Of a stretch of DNA of 64,000 bases, positions 55,393 through 63,923 are shown one piece after another. The position numbers were made by a program, and so were the translations under genes. The first letter of the stretch is position 1, and the number at the start of each line of letters is the position of its first letter. The notes below the pieces were generated by a model. It ran no database searches and was not told the DNA's origin. It saw only the letters and a program-made list of their open reading frames with translations. Source of the stretch: Aquitalea palustris (GTDB taxonomy: Bacteria > Pseudomonadota > Gammaproteobacteria > Burkholderiales > Chromobacteriaceae); assembly GCF_003693445.1 (NCBI RefSeq), contig NZ_RFAR01000009.1, positions 43,821 through 107,820 of the forward strand, in the 5' to 3' direction.

Positions 55393-57034
55393 AAACGCGC
55401 TCCTTGAAGGGGTCGAGGCCAATGCGGCGTACGGTTTCGATAAAGCGCTCGCCGGCTGCGCGCTGCTCCAGATATACGGTCATGATTTTTTCGAAAGCCA
55501 AAGGCACATCCGCCTGGGCAAACGAAGGACCAATCACCTTGCCAATGGTGGTGTGGCTACCCTGGCTGCCGCCAAGAGTGATCTGGTACCACTCCTCGCC
55601 ATTCTTGTCGACGCCCAGAATGCCGATATTACCGATGTGATGATGGCCGCAGGCATTCATGCAACCGGAGAAATTGCAGTCGATGTCCCCCAGATCAAAC
55701 AGGTAATCCAGATCCTCAAAGCGGGTCTGGATGGCTTCTGCCACCGGGATGGAGCGTGCATTGGCCAGGCTGCAGAAGTCACCACCCGGGCAGCAGATGA
55801 TGTCAGTGAGCAGGCCGATGTTGGGTGTGGCAAAGCCCTGGCTCTTGGCCAGTTGCCAGACTTCATACAAATCACTTTCGCGTACATCCGGCAGAATCAG
55901 GTTTTGCTCGTGTGCCACGCGCAGTTCGCCATAACCGAAACGGTCGGCCCAGTCGGCCGCAGCGTCCATTTGCTCGGCACTGATGTCACCCGGCGGCACG
56001 CCGGTTTTCTTCAGCGACAGTACCACCGAGCGATAGCCGGCACGCTTGTGCAGACGGGTATTCCGTTCCACCCAGCGGGCGAAGGCGGGCTCTTCTGCCA
56101 GTTTGCTGCTGAATTCGGGCGGATTGGCAGACAGCTGTTCATAGTCAGGGTCGATGAAGAAGGAGGCATAGTGTGCGACATCGACATCACGCAGAGTGGA
56201 CGGGCCATCCTTCAGATGCAGCCATTCGTCTTCCACCTTGGCGGCAAAGGCCTCCACGGTCATGGCCTTGACCAGGATCTTGATGCGCGCCTTGTATTTA
56301 TTGTCACGTCGGCCAAAGCGGTTGTACACGCGGAGTACCGCATCCAGGTAGGTCAGCAAGTGGCGGGTGGGCAGGAAGGACTTGACCACTTCACCGACTA
56401 TCGGCGTACGGCCCAGACCACCACCAACAATCACTTTAAAGCCGACTTCACCGGCCTCGTTGCGTACCACATGCAGGCCGATATCGTGCACCTGGGTGGC
56501 CGCGCGGTCTTCCACGCTGCCGGAAACGGCAATCTTGAACTTGCGTGGCAGGAAAGCGAATTCCGGATGCAGGGTGCTCCACTGGCGAATGATTTCGCAA
56601 TAGGCACGCGGATCCAGCAATTCGTCCTGGGCGACGCCGGCAAATGCGTCGGTAGTGGTGTTGCGCACGCAGTTGCCGGAGGTCTGGATGGCGTGCATTT
56701 CCACTTCGGCCAGTTCGGCCAGAATATCCGGTACCCGCGCCAGTTCCGGCCAGTTGAACTGGATGTTCTGCCGCGTGGTCAGGTGAGCGTAGCTTTTGTC
56801 GTACTGGCGGGCGATGTGCGCCAGCTTGCGCAATTGGTGGCTTGCCAGGTGACCATAGGGAATGGCCACCCGCAGCATGGGAGCGTGGCGCTGCACGTAA
56901 AGACCATTCATCAGCCGCAGCGGGCGGAATTCATCTTCGGACAGCTGACCCGCGAGAAAGCGCTGAGTCTGATCACGAAACTGCTCGACACGCTCGCGCA
57001 CAATGCGATGGTCGACTTCATCATAACGGTACAT
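55376..57034 (-). CDS. cysI: sulfite reductase haemoprotein (nitrite/sulfite reductase family)
   Basis: A 552-residue sirohaem/4Fe-4S enzyme reducing sulfite to sulfide. The cluster ligands are visible as C-P-G-G-D-F-C (C-x5-C) followed by CNFSGCMNACGHH (C-x3-C), near residues 430 and 475. QNIQFNWPELARVPDILAEL and VGGGLGRTPIVGEVV are further family signatures. No CysJ flavoprotein is encoded next to it, so electrons may come from ferredoxin or the DUF934 partner. The start at 57034 (MYRYDEVDHR) has AAGGA upstream; the frame extends back to 57256. Confidence 0.92.
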   Translation of the reverse strand: MYRYDEVDHRIVRERVEQFRDQTQRFLAGQLSEDEFRPLRLMNGLYVQRHAPMLRVAIPYGHLASHQLRKLAHIARQYDKSYAHLTTRQNIQFNWPELARVPDILAELAEVEMHAIQTSGNCVRNTTTDAFAGVAQDELLDPRAYCEIIRQWSTLHPEFAFLPRKFKIAVSGSVEDRAATQVHDIGLHVVRNEAGEVGFKVIVGGGLGRTPIVGEVVKSFLPTRHLLTYLDAVLRVYNRFGRRDNKYKARIKILVKAMTVEAFAAKVEDEWLHLKDGPSTLRDVDVAHYASFFIDPDYEQLSANPPEFSSKLAEEPAFARWVERNTRLHKRAGYRSVVLSLKKTGVPPGDISAEQMDAAADWADRFGYGELRVAHEQNLILPDVRESDLYEVWQLAKSQGFATPNIGLLTDIICCPGGDFCSLANARSIPVAEAIQTRFEDLDYLFDLGDIDCNFSGCMNACGHHHIGNIGILGVDKNGEEWYQITLGGSQGSHTTIGKVIGPSFAQADVPLAFEKIMTVYLEQRAAGERFIETVRRIGLDPFKERVYAKHH

Positions 57035-57080
57035 GGTTCGATGTCCTTGGGTAAGGTTGGCCTGTACTGGCCGGCCAGCC

Positions 57081-57785
57081 TTATGCTGGGCGCTTGAGCG
57101 GGCTTGCCTTGATGTGCAGGCCACACTCCTTGGATTCCGGATTTTCCCACCACCAGCGGCCAGCACGCACGTCCTCACCGACCGTGATCGAACGGGTACA
57201 GGGTGCACAGCCGATAGAGGGGTAACGCTGATCGTGCAAGGCGTTGTAGGGCACATCGTTACTGCGGATGTATTCCCATACTTCGGCCTCGGTCCATTCG
57301 ATCAGCGGATTGAATTTCATCAGGCCATTGTCGGCATCGAATTCCTGATTACCCAGGTCCTGGCGCGTCGGCGACTGCTCGCGACGCAGGCCGGTAATCC
57401 AGGCTGACTTGCCCGCCAGGGCACGTTTCAGCGGCTCTATCTTGCGAATCTGGCAACAGGATTTGCGCAGCTCCACGCTGTGATAGAAACCATTGATGCC
57501 ATGAGTATTGACGTAGGCTTCGGTGGCACCGGTTTGCGGGAAGTACACCGTGACCGGAACGGCCGGGTAGCGCTCGGCGACCTGCTGCATCAGGGTATAG
57601 GTTTCCACCGGCAGGCGCCCGGTGTCCAGGCTGAACACCTGCAGCGGCAGGGCCAGGCGGGCGATCAGGTCGGTCAGCACCATGTCTTCGGCGCCATAGC
57701 TGTTGGCCAGCACCGCATCCGGGTGCTTGGTGGCAATCTCCGTCAGCAAGGTTTGGGTTGCGGCAAGTTTCACATCCAGGCTCAT
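57081..57785 (-). CDS. cysH: adenylyl-sulfate (APS) reductase, 4Fe-4S type
   Basis: A 234-residue thiol-dependent reductase making sulfite. The pairs C110-C111 and C193-x2-C196 ligate a 4Fe-4S cluster, which marks use of APS rather than PAPS; the catalytic C221 sits in SKECGLHIK. Sulfonucleotide-binding segments SLDTGRLPVETY and TGLRREQSPTR are present. The start at 57785 has GGAG ahead; a GTG four codons earlier is possible. First gene of cysH-cysI-DUF934. Confidence 0.93.
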   Translation of the reverse strand: MSLDVKLAATQTLLTEIATKHPDAVLANSYGAEDMVLTDLIARLALPLQVFSLDTGRLPVETYTLMQQVAERYPAVPVTVYFPQTGATEAYVNTHGINGFYHSVELRKSCCQIRKIEPLKRALAGKSAWITGLRREQSPTRQDLGNQEFDADNGLMKFNPLIEWTEAEVWEYIRSNDVPYNALHDQRYPSIGCAPCTRSITVGEDVRAGRWWWENPESKECGLHIKASPLKRPA

Positions 57786-57905
57786 CGAGCGCTCCACATA
57801 GGTATAGTCTGGCTAGGGCATCATCCTACCCAAGCCCCATATAAACCTAAAAGAATATTGTGTTAGTATTTAATGCCTACAGGTTTTATGGAACATGCCC
57901 GTCTT

Positions 57906-58850
57906 ATGAAACTGCAACAGCTGCGCTATCTGGTCGAAGTGGCCAAACAGGGCCTGAATGTCTCCGAAGCAGCGGAAAAGCTGCACACTTCTCAGCCCGG
58001 CATTTCCAAACAGATTCGCCTGCTGGAAGACGAACTGGGCATTCAGGTATTCATCCGCAATGGCAAGCGCGTGGTGTCGGTTTCCGAACCAGGCAAGGAA
58101 GTGCTGCGCATTTCCGAGCGCATTCTACGTGAAGCACAGAACCTGAAACGGGTAGGTGATGAATTTTCGCGGGAATCGGAAGGTGCGCTGACCATTGCCA
58201 CCACCCATACCCAGGCCCGCTACGCCTTGCCCCCCACTATCGCGGCCTTTGTACAACGCTACCCCAAGGTCAGACTCTCCATCAAACAGGGCAGTCCGAC
58301 CCAGATTTGCGAAATGGTGGTGTCCGGCGAGGCTGATCTGGCGGTAGCGACCGAAGGCATTGCGCTCTACAAAGAGCTGGCGATGCTACCCTGCTACGAA
58401 TGGAACCGTTCGGTGGTGGTGCCGCAGGATCACCCGCTCTTGCAACTGGAACGCCCGATTACCCTGGCTGATATCGCCAGTTATCCGATTGTCACTTACG
58501 ACTTTGCCTTTGCCGGCCGCTCGAAAATCAACAAGGCCTTTGCTGATCAGGGGCTGAGTCCGAACGTGGTGCTCACGGCCATCGATACCGATGTGATCAA
58601 GACCTATGTGTCGCTTGGCCTGGGCATCGGCATCATCGCCAGCATGGCGTTCGAACCGACGCGTGACGCCGGTTTGCGCATCATCGATGCCGGTCATCTG
58701 TTCGAGCCGTCGACTACCAAGATCGGTATCCGCAAGGATGCCTATCTGCGTGGCTTTGCCTACACTTTTGTCGAACTGTTTGCGCCCCACCTGCACCGAC
58801 GTGAAGTGGATGCGGCCTTGCTGGCTCATGACAGCGATCTGGATGACTGA
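57906..58850 (+). CDS. cysB: CysB-like LysR regulator of sulfur assimilation
   Basis: A 314-residue LysR protein. The first helices read MKLQQLRYLVEVAKQGLNVS and KLHTSQPGISKQIRLLEDEL, nearly as in E. coli CysB, and the effector domain has TTHTQARYALP (sulfate/acetylserine loop) and GLGIGIIASMAF. It is divergent from cysH with 120 bases between starts and so a likely activator of cysH-cysI. Starts at 57888 or 57873 are possible; 57906 is used because the family begins here, though its ribosome site is weak. The gap contains CTAA/TTAG half-sites but no clear operator. Confidence 0.9.
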   Translation: MKLQQLRYLVEVAKQGLNVSEAAEKLHTSQPGISKQIRLLEDELGIQVFIRNGKRVVSVSEPGKEVLRISERILREAQNLKRVGDEFSRESEGALTIATTHTQARYALPPTIAAFVQRYPKVRLSIKQGSPTQICEMVVSGEADLAVATEGIALYKELAMLPCYEWNRSVVVPQDHPLLQLERPITLADIASYPIVTYDFAFAGRSKINKAFADQGLSPNVVLTAIDTDVIKTYVSLGLGIGIIASMAFEPTRDAGLRIIDAGHLFEPSTTKIGIRKDAYLRGFAYTFVELFAPHLHRREVDAALLAHDSDLDD

Positions 58851-58866
58851 AACAAGCTAGCAGACA

Positions 58867-58898
58867 AACAAACGCCCCGGCATGCCGGGGCGTTTGTT
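58867..58898. terminator. bidirectional terminator between cysB and the SDR gene
   Basis: A perfect palindrome: AACAAACGCCCCGG pairs with CCGGGGCGTTTGTT around CATG. Confidence 0.93.
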
Positions 58899-58915
58899 CT
58901 GATGACAAGCCGCAA

Positions 58916-59656
58916 TTACAGCGTCAGGCCACCGGTCACTTCGATCGCCGCGCCATTGATGTAGCTGGCTTCGTCCGATGCCAGGAAGGCATAGACATTG
59001 GCGATTTCGGCCGGATCGGCCATGCGCTTCATCGGCACCTTGTCTTCCATGGCCTGGATCACTTTTTCCGGCATGGATTTCAGGATCGGGGTAGCGACAA
59101 AGCCCGGGCATACGGCGTTAGCACGGATACCCTTCTTGCCCAATTCCTTGGCCCAGGTCTTGACGAAGCCGATTACACCGAACTTGGTGGCCGCGTAGTT
59201 GGTCTGGCCGAAATTGCCATAAACGCCGACTACCGAGGATGCGTTCAGGATGACGCCACTACCCTGCTCCACCATGGTATCCACCACGGCACGAGCGCAG
59301 TTGTATACGCCCTTCAGGTTGATGTCGATCACCTTGTCGAACTGATCATCGGTCATCTTGATCAGCTGGGCGTCCATCACGATGCCCGCATTGTTCACCA
59401 GTACGTCGATGCGGCCAAAGCGTGCTTTCAGATCACCAACCATATCGGCGATCTGTGCCTTGTCCGTTACGTTTACCTGGTAGCCGACAGCCTCCCCGCC
59501 CAGAGCCTTCAGTTCTTCCACCACCGCATTGACAACGTCAAGGTTCAGGTCACAGACGGCAACGATAGCGCCTTCCTTGACGAACTTTTCCGCAGTAGCC
59601 TTGCCGATGCCGCTGGCACCGCCAGTGATGATGGAGACTTTCCCTTTCAATCGCAT
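58916..59656 (-). CDS. SDR-family 3-oxoacyl/acetoacetyl-CoA reductase (FabG-like)
   Basis: A 246-residue short-chain dehydrogenase. The cofactor loop is TGGASGIGKAT, NNAGIV follows near residue 85, and the catalytic Ser-Tyr-Lys is in ASSVVGVYGNFGQTNYAATK (Y about 154). It ends with the usual GAAIEVTGGLTL. Members of this branch are called FabG, FabG-like or acetoacetyl-CoA reductase; with NADP or NAD specificity not certain (the Asp after strand 2 in VCDLN favours NAD). GAAGGAAG precedes the ATG. A single-gene unit behind the unusual hairpin at 59787. Confidence 0.87.
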   Translation of the reverse strand: MRLKGKVSIITGGASGIGKATAEKFVKEGAIVAVCDLNLDVVNAVVEELKALGGEAVGYQVNVTDKAQIADMVGDLKARFGRIDVLVNNAGIVMDAQLIKMTDDQFDKVIDINLKGVYNCARAVVDTMVEQGSGVILNASSVVGVYGNFGQTNYAATKFGVIGFVKTWAKELGKKGIRANAVCPGFVATPILKSMPEKVIQAMEDKVPMKRMADPAEIANVYAFLASDEASYINGAAIEVTGGLTL

Positions 59657-59786
59657 GGTTCTTCCTTCATTAACTTGAGGTTGCAGGCAACCCGATCACG
59701 GGTCGACTTTCGGGCTCCACCATCGACCCATTCGAGATCAGGTTCCTGTTCTTGTCTTGTAATTATTATGTCGGCACTACGTAAAA

Positions 59787-59860
59787 ACGGGAGCATCGTG
59801 CGCTGTCGTTATTGCAGCGCAACACAATGTCGCACTGCAATATAGCGCACCTGCTCCCGT
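59787..59860 (-). promoter_or_regulatory. triple-nested 74-base hairpin upstream of the SDR gene
   Basis: Three stacked inverted repeats: outer ACGGGAGCA/TGCTCCCGT (9 bp), middle GTGCGCT/AGCGCAC (7 bp) and inner TTGCAGCGCAACA/TGTCGCACTGCAA (13 positions, two G-U or mismatches, 3-base centre, 59812-59840). On the leftward strand it is followed by TTTTT, so it can act as an oversized terminator of ybiT. The inner TGC-rich dyad also looks like an operator. It starts 131 bases before the SDR start codon; the rest of the 272-base gap (59657-59928) shows no gene. Confidence 0.7.
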
Positions 59861-59928
59861 CGGTAAAGCAATCGCTCTAGCCGGCCTGTTGCGATGACAA
59901 AGGCAAGGCTGGCAGCGTGTCTTCCTGC

Positions 59929-61560
59929 TTACTCCAGGCCCTTGCTGGCCAGATAATCCTCGTAATTGCCGGTGTAGTAGTCATAGCCGCCCTTGCCATC
60001 CAGCTCCAGCACATGGGTTGCCAGCGAGCTGACGAACTGACGGTCGTGCGACACGAAAATCAGTGTTCCCTTGTACTTTTCCAGCGCCATGTTCAGCGCT
60101 TCGATGGATTCCATATCCATGTGGTTGGTCGGTTCGTCCATGATCATCACGTTCGGCTTTTGCAGCAGCAGCTTGCCATACAGCATGCGGCCCTTCTCGC
60201 CACCGGACAGTACGCGCACCGGCTTGGTCACCTCGTCGCCGCCAAACAACAAGCGGCCCAGCGTGCCACGGATAACCTGCTCGTCGTCGCCTTCCTGGCC
60301 CCACTCGCGCATCCATTCGGTCAGCGTCATGTCGCTGTCGAACTCGGCTTCGTGGTCCTGAGCGAAATAACCGATCTGTGCCTTTTCCGCCCACTTGATA
60401 TTGCCGTAGTCGGCCGTCAGGCCTTCGGCCAGACGCGCTTCGAATGCACCAGCCAGCAACTTGACCAGCGAAGTCTTACCGGCGCCGTTCGGGCCGATCA
60501 CCGCCAGGCGGGCACCCGCTTCCAAGATGAAACTCATGTCCTTGAACAGCACTTTGTTGTCGTAGGCCTTGTTCAGGCTTTCCACTTCCACCGCCTGACG
60601 ATGCAGCTTGAAGCGGTCGTCGGTTTCAAAGCGGATAAACGGGCTCTGACGGCTGGATGGCTTTACATCCACCATCTCGGACTTCAGCTTGTCCACCTGC
60701 TTCAGGCGGGAAGTCGCCTGGCGTGCCTTGGACTTGTTGGCCGAGAAACGCGCCACGAACTCTTGCAGCTCCTGGATACGCTCCTTGGCCTTGCTATTGG
60801 ACGACAACTGGCGTTCGCGTGCCTGGGCCGAGGCAATCATGTAATCGTCGTAATTACCCGGATAGATGCGAATGGTGTTGTAGTCCAGATCCGCCATGTG
60901 AGTACACACGGAGTTCAGGAAGTGACGGTCATGCGAAATGATGATCATGGTGGAATTGCGCTCGTTCAGCACATTTTCCAGCCAGCGAATGGTGTTGATG
61001 TCCAGGTTGTTGGTCGGTTCGTCCAGCAACAGGATGTCCGGGTTGGAGAACAGCGCCTGCGCCAGCAAAACACGCAGCTTCCAGCCTGGAGCCACTTCGC
61101 TCATCGGGCCAAAATGCTGCTCGACCGGAATGCCTACCCCCATCAACAGCTCACCAGCGCGAGCTTCGGCGGTATAGCCATCGTACTCGGCGAACTTGGC
61201 TTCCAGTTCGGCCGCGTGCATGTAGTCATCTTCGGTGGCTTCGAGATTGGCATAAATGGCGTCGCGTTCGCTCATTGCCGACCACATTTCGGTGTGGCCC
61301 ATCAGCACGACATCAATGACGCGCTGCTCTTCGTAACCAAACTGGTCCTGACGCAGCTTGCCCAGGCGCAGACCATTTTCAATGGCCACTTCGCCACTGG
61401 TCTGTTCCAGGTCACCGCCCAGAATTTTCATAAATGTCGATTTGCCGGAACCGTTGGCACCAATCAGGCCATAACGGTTGCCTTCGCCAAACTTGACGGA
61501 AACCTTTTCAAACAAAGGCTTCACGCCAAACTGCATGGTAATGTTGCTAGTGGTAATCAC
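59929..61560 (-). CDS. ybiT: ABC-F family ATPase YbiT
   Basis: A 543-residue protein with two ABC domains and no membrane part. Walker A motifs are GANGSGKST and GPNGAGKTS; the signatures are an atypical first one ([13 protein letters not shown]) and [14 protein letters not shown]; Walker B are [11 protein letters not shown] and [11 protein letters not shown]. The charged linker between the domains (about residues 240-320) contacts the ribosomal P-site tRNA in this family. The opening [14 protein letters not shown] agrees with E. coli YbiT. The start codon is GTG, with AGGATC ahead. It acts on stalled ribosomes; exact role is not settled. Confidence 0.92.
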   Translation of the reverse strand: MITTSNITMQFGVKPLFEKVSVKFGEGNRYGLIGANGSGKSTFMKILGGDLEQTSGEVAIENGLRLGKLRQDQFGYEEQRVIDVVLMGHTEMWSAMSERDAIYANLEATEDDYMHAAELEAKFAEYDGYTAEARAGELLMGVGIPVEQHFGPMSEVAPGWKLRVLLAQALFSNPDILLLDEPTNNLDINTIRWLENVLNERNSTMIIISHDRHFLNSVCTHMADLDYNTIRIYPGNYDDYMIASAQARERQLSSNSKAKERIQELQEFVARFSANKSKARQATSRLKQVDKLKSEMVDVKPSSRQSPFIRFETDDRFKLHRQAVEVESLNKAYDNKVLFKDMSFILEAGARLAVIGPNGAGKTSLVKLLAGAFEARLAEGLTADYGNIKWAEKAQIGYFAQDHEAEFDSDMTLTEWMREWGQEGDDEQVIRGTLGRLLFGGDEVTKPVRVLSGGEKGRMLYGKLLLQKPNVMIMDEPTNHMDMESIEALNMALEKYKGTLIFVSHDRQFVSSLATHVLELDGKGGYDYYTGNYEDYLASKGLE

Positions 61561-61666
61561 GCTTGAGATCCTTCAGCCAGTCCAGCCGTAAGTATCGGAA
61601 AAACCGTGGATTCTATCACATCGGCACGACAATCCGGCGCTCGGCACCAAATGCGATGACATGCTT

Positions 61667-61694
61667 TTGACCCGTAGGGGAATTCCGCTACAAT
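61667..61694 (+). promoter_or_regulatory. dapA promoter (sigma-70)
   Basis: TTGACC (61667-61672), 16 bases, TACAAT (61689-61694). The leader is about 35 bases to the dapA ATG at 61735. Confidence 0.75.
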
Positions 61695-61734
61695 CGAAGA
61701 CTTTGAATCCTCATCCCTAGATATAGGCAGAACT

Positions 61735-62610
61735 ATGCTTACCGGTAGCTTGGTTGCCCTGGTCACCCCGATGACCACAGATGGTCGGGTCGACTTCGAA
61801 TCGCTCTCCCGCCTCGTTGATTTCCACATCGACAACGGAACCAGCGGCATTGTCGCCGTCGGCACCACTGGCGAATCCGCCACGCTGGCCGTTGACGAAC
61901 ACATCGCTGTTGTCGAAGCCGTCATCAAACAAGCCAAGGGACGCGTCAAGGTAATCGCTGGCACCGGGGCGAACTCCACCGCCGAAGCCATCGAACTGGC
62001 CGCACATGCCAAACAGGCAGGCGCCGACATGACCCTGTCTGTCGTGCCCTACTACAACAAGCCGACTCAGGAAGGCATGTACCGCCACTTCCGCGCCATT
62101 GCAGAAAGTGTCGACATCCCGGTGATCCTGTATAACGTACCGGGCCGTACTGTTGCCGACATGAATAACGACACGGTGCTGCGCCTGACCCAGGTACCCG
62201 GCATCATCGGCCTCAAAGACGCCACCGGCGATATCGGCCGCGCCTGCGACCTGATCAGCCGCGTTCCGAAGAATTTCGCGCTGTACTCCGGCGATGACGC
62301 TACCGGCATGGCTTTCATGTTGTGCGGCGGCAATGGGGTGATTTCGGTTACTTCCAATGTGGCACCGAAACTGATGAGCCAGATGTGTGCCGCTGCCATC
62401 GCCGGCAACGCTGCACTGGCTCGCGAACTGAATGACAAGTTGCAGGGCCTGCACAAGCAGTTGTTTGCCGAACCCAATCCGATTCCGGCCAAATGGGTGC
62501 TGCAAGAGCTGGGCCTGATTCCTGACGGTATCCGCCTGCCCCTTCATGTGATGTCGGAAAGCCTGCGCCCGCAGCTGACCGCCGCCATGAAGCAGGCTGA
62601 ACTCATCTAA
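61735..62610 (+). CDS. dapA: 4-hydroxy-tetrahydrodipicolinate synthase
   Basis: A 291-residue TIM-barrel aldolase that starts the lysine/diaminopimelate branch from aspartate semialdehyde and pyruvate. Schiff-base Lys161 is in IIGLKDATGD, Tyr133 and Arg138 in ILYNVPGRT, and Thr44-Thr45 in AVGTTGESATL. All catalytic residues are in place. It is followed by bamC after 24 bases, a conserved pair in proteobacteria. The ribosome site (AGGCAGA) is modest. Confidence 0.97.
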   Translation: MLTGSLVALVTPMTTDGRVDFESLSRLVDFHIDNGTSGIVAVGTTGESATLAVDEHIAVVEAVIKQAKGRVKVIAGTGANSTAEAIELAAHAKQAGADMTLSVVPYYNKPTQEGMYRHFRAIAESVDIPVILYNVPGRTVADMNNDTVLRLTQVPGIIGLKDATGDIGRACDLISRVPKNFALYSGDDATGMAFMLCGGNGVISVTSNVAPKLMSQMCAAAIAGNAALARELNDKLQGLHKQLFAEPNPIPAKWVLQELGLIPDGIRLPLHVMSESLRPQLTAAMKQAELI

Positions 62611-62634
62611 CCCCCTGACGACAAGGGAGTCCGC

Positions 62635-63789
62635 ATGAAACGAAGCGCGCCCGCCGCGATTCTGCTGGCAACCGGCATCCTCGCCGGTTGCAGCACCTCC
62701 AATCCGCTGGAAAAGAAGCTGGACTACAAGTCCGCTGAGCCGCCCAAACTGGGCAACTCGCTGGAAGTACCGCCAGACCTGACTGCACCGCAAATCCAGA
62801 ACAAATACGTGATTCCGGCTACAGGTAGCGCATCGGCACTGGCCAGCAGCAACAATGCCGCTGCCGCACAACAAACAGCACAGCCGGCAACGACTGAAAC
62901 GGTTGCCATCAAGAGTATCGACAACATCACCATGGAACGCGCCGGCACCCAGCGCTGGCTCGCCGTGAAGGGCAAGTCACCTGCCGAACTGTGGCCGGTA
63001 CTGAAAGCCTTCTGGCAGGAAAACGGCTTTGTCATCAAGACCGAAGAGCCTGACCTCGGCATCATGGAAACCGACTGGGCCGAAAATCGCGCCAAGCTGC
63101 CGGCTGATGGCATTCGCAAGCTAATGGAAACCGTTGGCCTGGGCGGCGCAATGTCGACCCCGGAACGCGACAAATTCCGCATCCGTCTGGAAAAGACTGC
63201 CAACGGCACCGAAATTTACTTCTCGCATCGCGGCATGTACGAAACCTTCATCAACGAAGGCAAATCGGACACGATGTGGCAACCGCGTCCGGTGGACCCG
63301 AATCTGGAAGCCGAACTGCTGGGTCGTTTCATGATCCGCATGGGCATTACCGAAGAAAAGGCCAAGGAAGCGCTCAAGCAAACGCAGACCGCGGCAGACA
63401 AGCCCAAAGAAGCAATTGTGGATGGCAAGCTGAACATCAACGACAGCTTCGACCGCGCATGGCGCCGTGTGGGCCTGGCTCTCGATCGTATTGGCCTGGT
63501 CGTCAACGACCGCGATCGCTCGCAAGGCATTTACTATGTGAAGCCTGCCAAGGGCGAGTTGGACAAGAACGACGGCAGCTCCAGTGGTGGTTTCTGGTCC
63601 AGCCTGGCCTTCTGGAAGAGCAAGGAAGCTGAAGACAAGACCAGCCCCACCGGGCCGGAATACCGCATCCTGGTCAAGGATGTCGGCAATGGCCTGAGCA
63701 CTCTTGCCGTACAGGACAAGCAAGGCAAGCAACTGTCAGACAGCTTCGCCAAATCCGTTCTGTCCAAGCTTCAGACGGAACTGCAGTAA
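62635..63789 (+). CDS. bamC: outer-membrane assembly lipoprotein BamC (NlpB)
   Basis: A 384-residue lipoprotein. The lipobox LAGC sets the lipidated Cys at position 19. The unstructured N-terminus that binds BamD follows (SLEVPPDLTAPQIQNKYVIP is the conserved patch), then two helix-grip domains (about 110-225 and 265-380). AGGGAG precedes the ATG. It works in the BAM complex that inserts beta-barrel proteins, including the porins above. Slightly longer than E. coli BamC (344) owing to the Ser/Gly-rich insertion near residue 320. Confidence 0.92.
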   Translation: MKRSAPAAILLATGILAGCSTSNPLEKKLDYKSAEPPKLGNSLEVPPDLTAPQIQNKYVIPATGSASALASSNNAAAAQQTAQPATTETVAIKSIDNITMERAGTQRWLAVKGKSPAELWPVLKAFWQENGFVIKTEEPDLGIMETDWAENRAKLPADGIRKLMETVGLGGAMSTPERDKFRIRLEKTANGTEIYFSHRGMYETFINEGKSDTMWQPRPVDPNLEAELLGRFMIRMGITEEKAKEALKQTQTAADKPKEAIVDGKLNINDSFDRAWRRVGLALDRIGLVVNDRDRSQGIYYVKPAKGELDKNDGSSSGGFWSSLAFWKSKEAEDKTSPTGPEYRILVKDVGNGLSTLAVQDKQGKQLSDSFAKSVLSKLQTELQ

Positions 63790-63804
63790 GGCCAGCGCCT
63801 TCTT

Positions 63805-63838
63805 AAGAAAAAAGCCCGCACAAGCGGGCTTTTTTCTT
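63805..63838 (+). terminator. rho-independent terminator of dapA-bamC
   Basis: AAGAAAAAAGCCCGC pairs with GCGGGCTTTTTTCTT around a 4-base loop. Confidence 0.93.
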
Positions 63839-63882
63839 GCCTGCACCGGAAGCAACACAAGGCTTCTGGTGCATGGACGTAA

Positions 63883-63906
63883 AAAAACCGGCCGAAGCCG
63901 GTTTTT
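63883..63906 (-). terminator. terminator of the gene at the right edge
   Basis: AAAAACCGGC pairs with GCCGGTTTTT around CGAA. It lies 17 bases past the leftward stop at 63924 and works for that strand. Confidence 0.85.
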
Positions 63907-63923
63907 GGTGCTTTCGCGCTGAA

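Noticed and set aside
55379..57097. A 572-codon + strand frame opposite cysI
   Set aside because: Antisense to a complete sulfite reductase with all cluster cysteines; no domain seen.
59917..61566. A 549-codon + strand frame opposite ybiT
   Set aside because: It mirrors an intact ABC-F gene and shows only low-complexity, His/Gln/Leu-rich translation.
61717..62874. A 385-codon - strand frame opposite dapA
   Set aside because: DapA has all catalytic residues and a promoter; the antisense frame has none.
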